Source: Candidatus Methanimicrococcus labiotermitis (lineage in GTDB: Archaea; Halobacteriota; Methanosarcinia; Methanosarcinales; Methanosarcinaceae). From it: a DNA stretch of 64,000 bases. The DNA lies in assembly GCA_009784005.1 (NCBI GenBank), contig WRCE01000001.1, positions 1 through 64,000 of the forward strand, given 5' to 3'. The notes beneath the pieces were generated by a model, which saw only the letters and a program-made list of their open reading frames with translations, was not told the origin of the DNA and did not search any database. Positions 35,010-43,447 of the stretch are shown one piece after another (the first letter of the stretch is position 1; every line of letters begins with the position of its first letter). Made by a program: the position numbers and the translations under genes.

Positions 35010-35885
35010 TTACTTTTCCTTTTTCAGAAACTTCTTTTTCGGCGCTTTCTTTTCAGCGGTCTCGTTTTTGGAGCCATCCTTCTTGGATGTATCCGCTTTT
35101 TCGGTTGCCGCCTCGGGCGCGTTTTCATCATGGTCGCCGTAAAACTCGCCGGCGAGCTTGTCATAAAGTTCGTCGTCGGAGTTGTCATTAAACTTGCTGA
35201 TAAGCTTGTCATAAAGCTCGTCATCGAATTTGCCGTCAAGCGTGTCATAGAGTTCGTCATCGAACTTGTCAAAGACGCACGCCGCTTTGTCCGGCGATTC
35301 GGAACCGGTGATCAATTCTTCTTCGTCTATGATATCGTCTTCGGGATGAACGGTGTCGGGGGTGGATGTATCGATGTCTTGGACCAAACCCGTTAATTCT
35401 TCAGAGAATTGTTCAACCAAATGCTCCTCGAAGTGGCCGGCGGAGCTTTGTTCATGGTCGCGGTCCAAATCCACGTAAACATAAGAACCTTCGTGGAAGT
35501 CATAGTCGTCGCAATAATCGCCTTGGCGCTTGCCGCAGTAAGCGTCATGAAGCGTCTGGTCGCACGGCGGAATATTGATGTTATAAGCCGCTCTCGCAAT
35601 CACGTGGCCGGCAACGGGCGCCGTCATGATGAGGAAAATGCCGATTGCGATTGCTTTGAATCCAAAAGGCGTAAAACCTTCCTGAATCAAAATGCCGAGA
35701 AGGACGAAAAAAGCGCCGGTTGTCGCGATTTTCGTTGTGGCGTGAAGCCTGTTGTAAACATCGGGTAGGCGGATTAAGCCAATCATTCCAATCAAAAGGT
35801 CAACGGCGCCGAAGAGAATGAAGAAGTAACTGACGTAAAGGCGAATGGTTGCGAAATCCAGCCAAGCGAGCAAAGATTCCGACAT
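35010..35885 (-). CDS. mrpG: Mrp Na+/H+ antiporter subunit G with acidic repeat C-terminus
   Basis: 291 aa. Residues 1-105 are MrpG/PhaG: three helices with GAVDLLIGMIGLIRLPDVYNRLHATTKIATTG. MrpG is a small membrane subunit of the seven-part Mrp antiporter, usually of about 110-120 aa. Here about 180 further residues are acidic, including three or four copies of a KFDDELYDKL unit (35157-35275) and a Lys-rich end. The start ATG 35885 overlaps the mrpF stop by one base (TGATG), with GGAGAAGTGATT upstream. It is the last gene of mrpABCDEFG. The tail is predicted to be a soluble, disordered domain. Confidence 0.9.
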   Translation of the reverse strand: MSESLLAWLDFATIRLYVSYFFILFGAVDLLIGMIGLIRLPDVYNRLHATTKIATTGAFFVLLGILIQEGFTPFGFKAIAIGIFLIMTAPVAGHVIARAAYNINIPPCDQTLHDAYCGKRQGDYCDDYDFHEGSYVYVDLDRDHEQSSAGHFEEHLVEQFSEELTGLVQDIDTSTPDTVHPEDDIIDEEELITGSESPDKAACVFDKFDDELYDTLDGKFDDELYDKLISKFNDNSDDELYDKLAGEFYGDHDENAPEAATEKADTSKKDGSKNETAEKKAPKKKFLKKEK

Positions 35886-36157
35886 CAAATCACTTCTCCT
35901 TTGTCAATGTATTTCGCCATTGCCAAAGTACCGATGAAAGAAATCAAAGCGAGCAAAAGAGCAATATTGATCAGGAACTCCGACTGCTGTGAAAAAGCGT
36001 AAATCGCGAAAATCACGACCAACGTATTGCCGATGGCGTCTGACGCCGCGACGCGGTCCATAACCGTCGGGCCGACGAAAACCCTGTAAACCGCCAAGAA
36101 CAAAGCAATGGTTGAGATTGTCAAAGCAATATTTGTCACCGTCACGAGCCCGATCAT
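35885..36157 (-). CDS. mrpF: Mrp antiporter subunit F
   Basis: 90 aa membrane protein with three helices and the MrpF core VYRVFVGPTVMDRVAASDAIGNTLVVIFAIYA. It is part of the small-subunit half of the Mrp Na+/H+ antiporter. The start overlaps the mrpE stop by 4 nt. Normal length; no repeat insert. Confidence 0.93.
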   Translation of the reverse strand: MIGLVTVTNIALTISTIALFLAVYRVFVGPTVMDRVAASDAIGNTLVVIFAIYAFSQQSEFLINIALLLALISFIGTLAMAKYIDKGEVI

Positions 36158-36666
36158 TCAAACGCCTCCAAAACAGGCTGTTCTATGTCATCGCGAATGA
36201 TGTCACGAACGGCTTTCGGGCTTTCGATGTAAATCGAATGGACGTAATAAATCCCCGGGCCTTTTAATGTCGGATTTTTGACGTGAACGTCCACAATCAA
36301 AGTTCCGGGCGTCAGAGAAATGGTGTTGGCCAAAAGCGTCGTTGAAATGCTTCGAGACGTCGTAAACGGATAAGCGATAATGCCCGGGCGGATGTCCAGC
36401 TTGGGCTGAAGGATTTTATAAGCCATATAGAAGTTGGCCTTCACAATTTCGCGAATTAAAACATAGAGATAAAAAATCTTTTTCGGGATTTTACGAATGA
36501 TATCCCGCGTCGTATCCGTGAAAGTGAACATGTCCTTAAACGGATACAAAATCATATACGAAAGGAACACACCGAGCAAGAAATTGCCGATGGAAAAGCC
36601 GCCGCTGATCAAGAGCCAAATGAAGCCCATCAGCACGTAAATTGCATATTTCATTGGTCGAATCAT
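36154..36666 (-). CDS. mrpE: Mrp antiporter subunit E
   Basis: 170 aa. MrpE signature: FIWLLISGGFSIGNFLLGVFLSY near the N-terminus and TLLANTISLTPGTLIVDV in the middle. It is a membrane-proximal assembly subunit of the antiporter. The start overlaps mrpD by the tetranucleotide ATGA. An internal Met at residue 5 is an alternative start. Confidence 0.93.
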   Translation of the reverse strand: MIRPMKYAIYVLMGFIWLLISGGFSIGNFLLGVFLSYMILYPFKDMFTFTDTTRDIIRKIPKKIFYLYVLIREIVKANFYMAYKILQPKLDIRPGIIAYPFTTSRSISTTLLANTISLTPGTLIVDVHVKNPTLKGPGIYYVHSIYIESPKAVRDIIRDDIEQPVLEAFE

Positions 36667-38504
36667 CTGGGTGCCCTCTCAAGAACGGTTGTGATATATT
36701 CGGTCGGATCAAGGATCTGCGTCGCGATAATATTGGAAATTTCGTAAAGCGGTTCGGGGTAAATGCCCAAAAGAATTACAGTCCCGCACAAAGCAAGAAT
36801 CGGAAGCACGATTTCAAGAGAAAGGCCGTGCTTTTTCTTTGCCCCGTGCGCCCCTGCATGCGCGTGTGCCCCTGCTTGCGCGTGCGCCTCTGTCTGTGCG
36901 TGTGCCCCTGCTTGCGCGTGCGCCTCTGTCTGTGCATGTGCCCCTGCTTGCGCGTGCGCCTCTGTCTCTGCGTGTGCCCCCGCCCCTGCTTGTGCGTGTG
37001 CCTCCGCCCCTGCTCCATGCGCCTCTGTTCCATGCGCCTCTGCTCCATGCGCCTCTGCTCCATGCGCCTCTGTCAACGCGTGTGCCTCCGCCAACGCGTG
37101 TGCTGCTGCCGCGGCTGCTGCCCTTTCAGCGTCTCTGAGATGGCCTTTGTTTTCACCCCAAAAGACCGCAATCCATGTTCTGAACATGTAAAAGACGGTG
37201 ACGACAGCCATCACGACCGCGATCAGGAGCGGCAAAAAGAAACCATCGCTGACGGCTGCTTGGAACAAAGCGAATTTGGAAATGAAACCGCCCGTCGGCG
37301 GGAAACCGGCAACGGACATCGTGCCGACCAAAAATACCGCGGATAAGAGCGGCAGGACCGTTATCAAGCCCCCCATCTTTCGAAGGTCGCGCGTATGCGT
37401 TTCATGAATAATGCCGCCGGCGACCAGGAAAAGCATTGATTTGGCAATGGCGTGGTTCACCAAATACATAATCGCCGCCGTGATCGCGCCGATTGTTCCA
37501 AAGGATAATCCAAGCAAAACATAGCCGATCTGAGACACACTGGAATACGCTAAAACGCGCTTCAGGTCCGCTTGTCCCATGGCGGATATCGCCCCGACCG
37601 CGATTGTCAGGAGGGCGAAGAACATGAGAATCGGGAGGAAAAAGGTTTTCGCCGGCGCCAAAACCAAGAACAAAACGCGAAGCATGCAATACGCGCCGAC
37701 CTTAATCATAATACCGCTCAGCATGGCTGAAATAGGCGTCGGCGCTGTCGGGTGAACATCGGGCAGCCAGAAGTGAAGCGGAACAAGCGCCGCTTTGTTG
37801 CCGAAAACAACAATAAAGAGAAGCGCTGCGCCGTAAACAACCCACGGAACGGTTCCGGCGTCGTCCAAAACACGAATCTTTGCCGCTATGTCGGCCATGT
37901 TCAGTGAGCCGATCGTCGCGTAAATCGTCGCGATGGCCGCCAGCATCAAAAAGGAGCCGAGCATGCCGAGGAGCATGTATTTGTAAGTCGCCTCCAGCTT
38001 ATGCGAAGTGTCCGTGACGTTTAATGATTCGTTTGCCATAATCAAGCCGGCTGATGCCAAAAACATGATTTCAAAGAAAACGAACAAATTGAACAAATCG
38101 CCCGTGACGAAAATACCGAAAATGCCGCCCAGCATCATGAAATAAAGCGGATAATAGCTGTTGCTGAGGGACTTCTTTTCAATGTAATCGAAAGAGTAAA
38201 TCATGACCCAAAGAGAAATGAACGCGGTCAATAAAACAAGCAGCGCTGACAGCATGTCGGCGGCCAGAACGATGCCGTATTTGCCGAATTCCCCGATATC
38301 GTAAACCTGAATGCCTTGTGTGTAAACGGTCCAAAACAGCAAAGCTGAAAGTCCCAAAAGGGCAAGAGAGGCAAGAACGGCCAAAACTTTTTGAAAGGTC
38401 GGGCTGCTTTTTATGAAAAGCATAATCGGCGCCATCAAAAGACAGACGGCGACCGGCAAAACAACGGCGTTGCTTTGAAAAAATTCTAATAACCAGTCGG
38501 TCAT
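36663..38504 (-). CDS. mrpD: Mrp antiporter subunit D with His/Ala/Glu repeat insert
   Basis: 613 aa proton-pumping-type subunit related to complex I NuoN/NuoM, with about 14 helices. FEIMFLASAGLIMANES, HFWLPDVHPTAPTPISAMLSG, LVNHAIAKSMLFLVAGGIIHETHTRDLRKMGGL and GFPPTGGFISKFALFQAA are conserved. Normal MrpD has about 500 aa. Residues about 456-553 (36845-37135) are an insert of HAQAGAHAQTEA-type 12-residue repeats plus GAEAHGAEAHG units, placed in the loop before the last helix. Histidines recur about every third or fourth residue. Overlaps with mrpC and mrpE are 4 nt each. Confidence 0.93.
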   Translation of the reverse strand: MTDWLLEFFQSNAVVLPVAVCLLMAPIMLFIKSSPTFQKVLAVLASLALLGLSALLFWTVYTQGIQVYDIGEFGKYGIVLAADMLSALLVLLTAFISLWVMIYSFDYIEKKSLSNSYYPLYFMMLGGIFGIFVTGDLFNLFVFFEIMFLASAGLIMANESLNVTDTSHKLEATYKYMLLGMLGSFLMLAAIATIYATIGSLNMADIAAKIRVLDDAGTVPWVVYGAALLFIVVFGNKAALVPLHFWLPDVHPTAPTPISAMLSGIMIKVGAYCMLRVLFLVLAPAKTFFLPILMFFALLTIAVGAISAMGQADLKRVLAYSSVSQIGYVLLGLSFGTIGAITAAIMYLVNHAIAKSMLFLVAGGIIHETHTRDLRKMGGLITVLPLLSAVFLVGTMSVAGFPPTGGFISKFALFQAAVSDGFFLPLLIAVVMAVVTVFYMFRTWIAVFWGENKGHLRDAERAAAAAAAHALAEAHALTEAHGAEAHGAEAHGTEAHGAGAEAHAQAGAGAHAETEAHAQAGAHAQTEAHAQAGAHAQTEAHAQAGAHAHAGAHGAKKKHGLSLEIVLPILALCGTVILLGIYPEPLYEISNIIATQILDPTEYITTVLERAPR

Positions 38505-38920
38505 CCGTGGAGCCTCCTGAGTTCATCGACGTCGGTTGTCCCGTACTCTTCACTGATACGGTAAGCCAACGTCAGTAATATGGCTGTGGTCGCGAAGCTG
38601 ATAACGATGGCTGTCAACACAAGCGCCTGCGTCAGCGGGTCGGAATAATTGACGCTGTCCGCGGCTCCCGTTATGACCGGCGACAAAACGCCGCCTGCAA
38701 AATCATCAGCGAAAATGAAACCGGCGTGCTCATTAACGGAGTCCGTCAAAATGGCGACAAGGGGCCCCGTGAAAATGCCGGACGTCACAATCGTTAAGTT
38801 AACGGAGTGGCTGATTAAGCAGAATCCGACCACGATTTTCATAATGTCGCGGCGAAGGATCATGTAGACGCCGATTCCGAAAAGGAGAGAAATGGTCAAA
38901 GCTGTCAATACTTCAGTCAT
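38501..38920 (-). CDS. mrpC: Mrp antiporter subunit C
   Basis: 139 aa NuoK-like subunit with three helices: LLFGIGVYMILRRDIMKIVVGFCLISHSVNL and PLTQALVLTAIVISFATTAILLTLAYRI. Residues about 60-85 (EHAGFIFADDFAGG) form an unusual periplasmic loop. SD GGAGGAAGCG lies 2 nt upstream of ATG 38920. That SD and start are copied at the end of mrpB, 128 nt away, which suggests the original mrpB-mrpC overlap was duplicated. Confidence 0.93.
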   Translation of the reverse strand: MTEVLTALTISLLFGIGVYMILRRDIMKIVVGFCLISHSVNLTIVTSGIFTGPLVAILTDSVNEHAGFIFADDFAGGVLSPVITGAADSVNYSDPLTQALVLTAIVISFATTAILLTLAYRISEEYGTTDVDELRRLHG

Positions 38921-39048
38921 TGCGCTTCCTCCGTCATTGCGATTCCGCCGCTTTTGCGGTTTACCGTCATTGCGATTCCGCCGCTTTTGCGGTTTACCGT
39001 CATTGCAATTCCGCCGCTTTTGCGGTTTTCGCTGCGGTTTTCAGTCAT
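38917..39048 (-). CDS. 43-codon repeat-derived ORF bridging mrpB and mrpC
   Basis: ATG 39048 overlaps the mrpB stop (ATGA), and its TGA (38919-38917) overlaps the mrpC start (ATGA). It is preceded by GGAGGAAGCGCA, the same site that precedes mrpC. Translation: MTENRSENRKSGGIA, then MTVNRKSGGIA twice, then MTEEAQ; the unit is 33 nt. Each unit ends in a GCGGCGGAATCGCAATG context. It resembles no known family. Whether a peptide is made, or the tract only keeps ribosomes moving from mrpB to mrpC, is open. Confidence 0.55.
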   Translation of the reverse strand: MTENRSENRKSGGIAMTVNRKSGGIAMTVNRKSGGIAMTEEAQ

Positions 39049-39614
39049 TGCGCTTCCTCCGCTTTTGCGGCTTCCGCTGCTTGTAAAAGCCGCGCCGGCG
39101 TTTTCGGTCTTAAATCCACGTCTTCCGTTTCATCGCGGCTGTCGACGTTTTCAGACATCTTGATGATGACGGATTTCGGCTCTTTGACTTTGTCGGAAGC
39201 GATGCTTGTAATGATAAACAGCAAGGCGCCGATTACGGTGAAATAAACGCCGATGTCAAACATCATCGCCGATGCCAATTCGAAATGGCCGATGTGTATG
39301 CCAAAGACATCAATGTAGAAGAACTGAAATGCGCTTCTGAAATAATTGTAATTGACAAGCATCGGCGCAATGGCTGTCAGAGACGCGAACAGCAGTCCGT
39401 AACTTGCCCAAGTCAGCCAATTCGGCCGCAGCCTTGTATTTATGTATTTCATGCCGTAAATGACATACACCAGCGCAATGCCGCAAACGAATAAAACGCC
39501 GCCGACGAAACCGCCGCCGGGATAGTTCGCGCCGTTGAGCATCAAGTAAATGGAGAACAGTATGCTGATTAAGAGGACGCCTCTTGAGATTGTTTTCGTT
39601 ATAATCGAGGTCAT
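39045..39614 (-). CDS. mrpB: Mrp antiporter subunit B
   Basis: 189 aa. MrpB pattern: ISILFSIYLMLNGANYPGGGFVGGVLFVCGIALVYVIYG, then a NYFRSAFQFFYIDVFGIHIGHFELASAMMFDIGVYFTVIGA helix pair. The C-terminal 50 residues are a charged cytoplasmic tail ending AEAAKAEEAQ. The start overlaps mrpA (4 nt). The stop lies in GGAGGAAGCGCAATGA, a duplicate of the mrpC ribosome site. Confidence 0.93.
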   Translation of the reverse strand: MTSIITKTISRGVLLISILFSIYLMLNGANYPGGGFVGGVLFVCGIALVYVIYGMKYINTRLRPNWLTWASYGLLFASLTAIAPMLVNYNYFRSAFQFFYIDVFGIHIGHFELASAMMFDIGVYFTVIGALLFIITSIASDKVKEPKSVIIKMSENVDSRDETEDVDLRPKTPARLLQAAEAAKAEEAQ

Positions 39615-42196
39615 TTTCTGTCTCCTTTGTTATCAAGATTTTGAAGGGCTTGGCCGATATGCCGTTCGCCTGAATTTTTGTCCGGCGACTCTGTGTCGCA
39701 CGGCACATGCCCGAATGCGGGGTTTCCGCCGGTCGGCAGGCCGGGGATCGGGCAGCTCGGGATAAAGACGCCCTGCGCGTTCGTTTCATTTAAAGAGGTC
39801 TCGGCATCTGTGTCTTCTTTGTTCGTCGCGAAGCGGCTTTGAATCAAATTGTAGACGGCCAACGCGGCAATCGCGAGAACGGAAATTTCACCCAGCGTGT
39901 CATACCCTCTGAAATCGACGACGATGACGTTAACGATGTTGCGGCCGCCCGTGAGTTCAACACCTCTGTCTATGAAATAGTGAGAGAAGGATTCAAACGG
40001 CGCCGCCAAATTTGCTCCCATCAGTAAGAAGAATAAAACGGCGCTGCAGCTGAGGGCGATAAGCGCGTTTCTGATTTTGACGTTTCTTCGCTCGGGGCGA
40101 ACGGCTTCTTTGTTCCAAAGTTTCATGATGACAATCAAAAAGATGATTGTTGTAAGCGTTTCAACACAAAGCTGCGTCATGGCTAAGTCGGGAGCTTTGA
40201 GGTACGCGAAAAGCAGCGCGACGAAGAGGCCGCAAGCGGACGCCGCTAAAATCATCGGGATGTATCGCGGCAAAAACGAAGCGCCCCATGCCGTCAAAAT
40301 AATCAGGAGGAACAAAATAAGCTCAGGTATCGCGATTTTGTAAATCAGGGCGGGTGAGAAAATCGACATTCCCGAAAGGACGGCAAACCCGAGCGGAAGC
40401 ATGACCATGAAAACGGCGAACACCAGCATCACTTGCAAATATCCGCGCGGCGGCCCTTTTTGAAGCAGGCGGCCGAATGTGGCGCCGAATCTGAACGCGT
40501 TATTAACCATTCCGTTGTAAATGTAATTCAAACTGATTTTGGGATACCTTTCATTGAAACGGACTTGCCAACGAGCGATTTTATCATATCCGTTATAAAC
40601 CAATATGCCGAGGGCGAATGTAATAATCGTCATGAATAGCGCGGGCGTCAACCCGTGCCACAGATAAACGTGCATATGTGCCGCGCCGGGCGCAATGGCG
40701 TTCACGGCCGGCTGGACGAAAGCGTCAACAAAAGGCGTCGGAACCAAACCAATCGCGATGATTAAGACCGCCAAAAGAGCCGGCGGCGCCAGCAATACCC
40801 ACGACGGGTCATGCACATGCTTTGGAACATCGGGGTCGGTTGTTCTTTTTCCCATGAAAATTTTGATGATAAGACGGAAAGAATAAGCGAACGTTAAAAC
40901 GCCGCCGACGACCGCAAGAACAGGGATTAAGTAGGCGATGCCGCCACCCAGCGCGGTTGCCATGTCAACGGATGTCTCATAAAAGATTTCTTTGCTCAAA
41001 AAACCATTAAGCGGCGGGATGCCGGCCATTGCCGCCGCGGCGATGACCATTAAGATAAACGTTATCGGCATCTCTTTTCGCAGGCCGCCCATTTTGCGAA
41101 TGTCACGCGTATGCAGTTCGTGGGCGACAATGCCGACAAGCAGGAAGAGACAGGCTTTGAACGTCGCATGGTTCAGCAGATGGAAAACGGCAGCAGGGAC
41201 GCCGAGCGCAGGGTTGGCGTATGTGGTAAACCCAAACATTGCCATGAGATAAGCCAGCTGGCTGATGGTTGAAAACGCGAGAATCGCTTTGAGGTCGGTT
41301 TGCCGAAGCGCTAAGAATCCGGCGACGACCATTGTGACCAAACCGAGACAAGAAACGAGGATGAACCAATCAATCGTTCCCGAAAACATCGGATGCAAAC
41401 GGGCGACGAGAAATACGCCGGCCTTGACCATTGTGGCTGAGTGCAGGAAAGCGCTGACGGGCGTCGGGGCTTCCATGGCGTTCGGCAGCCAAATAAAAAA
41501 GGGACCTTGCGCCGATTTGGCGAGAGCCCCAATCATGATGAGAAGAAGCGTGACCGTGAACAACGGGCTGTTTTTAACGGCCGAAATCGCCGCGGGGTTT
41601 GTCAGCATTTCGGAAATGCCGTATGTGCCGGTGATGCTGTAAAGGAACATGAAACCGACGAACATGAAAAGGCCGGCGCCGCCTGTAATGAGGAGCGCTT
41701 TTGTGGCGCCGTAAATTGATTCTTTGGTTTTTCTGTAATAACCGATAAGAAGGAATGAACTGATGCTCGTCAGCTCCCAAAAGACAAACAGCTGAATCAG
41801 GTTGTCGGAAAACGCGACACCGAGCATGGAACCCATGAAGACGAGGAGATACTGATAGTAGCGAACCAGATCTTCGTCTTTTGACAAATATTTAGTGGAA
41901 TACGCCAGAATCAATATGCCGATAAACGACACGATGGCGCCGAGAAGAACCGCGAGACCGTCGGCGTAAAACGAAATGTTGACGGAAAGCCCCGGAATCC
42001 AAGAAACCGCGCCGGCCGGATAATGACCGTCGGCGACGGACGGAATGAGCGAAGCGATAAGAATAAAGCAAACAGCTGCCACTGCGGCCGCGAACCATCC
42101 GACTTTATCTTTCAAAACCTTGTAAGCAAGCGGTACCGCCGGCGCCATCAGAAAAGGCAATAAAACGATGAACGCTATAAAATAAAATGTATCCAT
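39611..42196 (-). CDS. mrpA: Mrp antiporter subunit A
   Basis: 861 aa, the largest Mrp subunit, NuoL-like, with about 20 helices. LLIGYYRKTKESIYGATKALLITGGAGLFMF, FIWLPNAMEAPTPVSAFLHSATMVKAGVFL and HLLNHATFKACLFLLVGIVAHELHTRDIRKMGGL are conserved proton-channel segments. The C-terminal part adds the DUF4040 and MrpB-like helices (LAMTQLCVETLTTIIFLIVIM, DFRGYDTLGEISVLAIAALAVYNLI). I use ATG 42196, where family similarity begins (MDTFYFIAFIVLLPF). It is the first gene of mrpABCDEFG. Mrp exchanges Na+ and H+ and helps balance the ion gradients of methanogenesis. Confidence 0.94.
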   Translation of the reverse strand: MDTFYFIAFIVLLPFLMAPAVPLAYKVLKDKVGWFAAAVAAVCFILIASLIPSVADGHYPAGAVSWIPGLSVNISFYADGLAVLLGAIVSFIGILILAYSTKYLSKDEDLVRYYQYLLVFMGSMLGVAFSDNLIQLFVFWELTSISSFLLIGYYRKTKESIYGATKALLITGGAGLFMFVGFMFLYSITGTYGISEMLTNPAAISAVKNSPLFTVTLLLIMIGALAKSAQGPFFIWLPNAMEAPTPVSAFLHSATMVKAGVFLVARLHPMFSGTIDWFILVSCLGLVTMVVAGFLALRQTDLKAILAFSTISQLAYLMAMFGFTTYANPALGVPAAVFHLLNHATFKACLFLLVGIVAHELHTRDIRKMGGLRKEMPITFILMVIAAAAMAGIPPLNGFLSKEIFYETSVDMATALGGGIAYLIPVLAVVGGVLTFAYSFRLIIKIFMGKRTTDPDVPKHVHDPSWVLLAPPALLAVLIIAIGLVPTPFVDAFVQPAVNAIAPGAAHMHVYLWHGLTPALFMTIITFALGILVYNGYDKIARWQVRFNERYPKISLNYIYNGMVNNAFRFGATFGRLLQKGPPRGYLQVMLVFAVFMVMLPLGFAVLSGMSIFSPALIYKIAIPELILFLLIILTAWGASFLPRYIPMILAASACGLFVALLFAYLKAPDLAMTQLCVETLTTIIFLIVIMKLWNKEAVRPERRNVKIRNALIALSCSAVLFFLLMGANLAAPFESFSHYFIDRGVELTGGRNIVNVIVVDFRGYDTLGEISVLAIAALAVYNLIQSRFATNKEDTDAETSLNETNAQGVFIPSCPIPGLPTGGNPAFGHVPCDTESPDKNSGERHIGQALQNLDNKGDRK

Positions 42197-42283
42197 GATG
42201 ACCACGCCGCTTGTTTTAGAATCAAATAAGATGTCGTACCGTGTTTTATAAAGCGTCAAAAAACGAAATCTTAAGTGAACCTG

Positions 42284-42315
42284 CTTATATATCACGATTT
42301 CACAATATATAAGTT
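42284..42315 (-). promoter_or_regulatory. Two TATA-like boxes upstream of mrpA
   Basis: Minus strand AACTTATATATTG and GATATATAAGCAGG, about 90-120 nt before the start codon. Confidence 0.55.
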
Positions 42316-42380
42316 TTGGTTTTCAAAGAAGGAAACAGTATATGAAAAAATGCTTGGAAATAAATAAAAAAAGAAAATGT

Positions 42381-42484
42381 TTGTTTGATGTAAGTTTGAT
42401 GTAAGTTTGATGTAAGTTTGATGTAAGTTTGATGTAAGTTTGGTGTAAGTTTGACATAGGTTTGAAGTAGGTTTGAAGTGTGTC
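42381..42484. repeat. Tandem array of 11-nt units upstream of mrpA
   Basis: GATGTAAGTTT about seven clean copies, then drifted ones ending in GAAGTAGGTTT. Confidence 0.95.
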
Positions 42485-42703
42485 TGAAAAAACAGGATTT
42501 TGACGAAACCGGAAAGTAAAAACGGCTGACTGAAACGCATTCAGTCGTAAAAAATAATACGGCTGCAATTGATATTCTTCAACAAAATTTAAGCTGAAAT
42601 AATTTCATATACAATAGAGACCGATGCTTTTTTAGAATTCATTTGAATTCTAATATATTCTCTTACATTCTCTTTATTATCATCAAAGGAGAAAGATCAA
42701 TAC

Positions 42704-42805
42704 ATGGCAACGAAAAAGACTGAAGCAAAACCTGCAAAAGCAGCACCGGCAGCAAAAGAAGCACCCAAAAAAGCAAGTGGCGGATGCGCCTCAAAGAAAA
42801 AATAA
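42704..42805 (+). CDS. 33-aa Lys/Ala-rich small protein
   Basis: ATG 42704 to TAA 42805, with SD AAAGGAGA 13 nt upstream and a TATA-like AATATATTC at about 42653-42661, giving a short leader. Translation begins MATKKTEAKPAKAAPAAKEA and ends KASGGCASKKK. It resembles a histone-H1-like or ribosomal-protein basic tail, with one Gly-Gly-Cys. A terminator-like hairpin follows. Promoter, SD, ORF and terminator together support a real expressed gene. Function is unknown; nucleic-acid binding is a guess from composition. Confidence 0.7.
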   Translation: MATKKTEAKPAKAAPAAKEAPKKASGGCASKKK

Positions 42806-42840
42806 TCACGCTTTTTAAAACAAATTAAAACCGCTTAATA

Positions 42841-42892
42841 AGTGAGATTCTTTTGCCGGAAGCGGCAAACGACTCATCTTTTTCGTTTTTTT
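42841..42892 (+). terminator. Terminator after the small Lys-rich gene
   Basis: TTTGCCG-GAAG-CGGCAAA with outer GTGAG/CTCAT potential, followed by CTTTTTCGTTTTTTT. Confidence 0.75.
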
Positions 42893-43011
42893 ATCGAATT
42901 TTTTTGTTGAATTAAGAGAATAGAATACATTCTGTTATCGTAGAATACATTCTGTTATCGTGTTTTTGAAGCTTTTTTGAAACTTTTTTGAAACTTTTTG
43001 AAGTAAACCCT
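42893..43011. other. Short gap downstream of srp19
   Basis: TAGAATACATTCTGTTATCG is duplicated (about 42920-42960) and GAAACTTTTTT repeats follow (42970-43000). No gene. Confidence 0.6.
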
Positions 43012-43299
43012 TCATCCTCTAATCTTTTTAATTTCCGCGGCAATCCTGCGAACGGAGAGGTTCTTCGCCTGCGTGTTCGCAATCATGACACGGCCGCTTT
43101 TTTCCCACCATGAGCGGGGATAGTATTTGTCTTTTTCCGGCACGGGTTCCAAACTGAGATTCTGCGCCGCCTGAACAATTTCATCAAAGGTCGGCTTGGA
43201 AAGTGCGCTTTTTTTAGAAATAATACGGCCTTGGGCTCTGGTTCTGTCCCGGTCCAAATATGCCGGCCAAATGACAAGCATGCCTTCATCTTTCATCAT
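43012..43299 (-). CDS. srp19: Signal recognition particle 19 kDa protein
   Basis: 95 aa. The SRP19 pattern is plain: MLVIWPAYLDRDRTRAQGRIISKKSALSKPTFDEIVQAA, then YPRSWWEKSGRVMI. It binds helices 6 and 8 of archaeal SRP RNA and prepares SRP54 loading for co-translational targeting. Start choice between the two adjacent Met codons (residues 1 and 2) is open; both are in frame. Length is typical for archaea. The neighbouring tgtA lies 150 nt upstream on the same strand. Confidence 0.95.
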   Translation of the reverse strand: MMKDEGMLVIWPAYLDRDRTRAQGRIISKKSALSKPTFDEIVQAAQNLSLEPVPEKDKYYPRSWWEKSGRVMIANTQAKNLSVRRIAAEIKKIRG

Positions 43300-43447
43300 A
43301 ATTTGTCAAATCCTGAAAATTTACTAAACTCATTAAACCCAAATCATTTAAAACTATTTCTATTCATGCCTTTTGCAAACGGTTTATTCCTCGTTATTTT
43401 CTTCGCCTTTATTCTTCGCCTTTATTCTTCGCCTTTATTCTTCGCCT

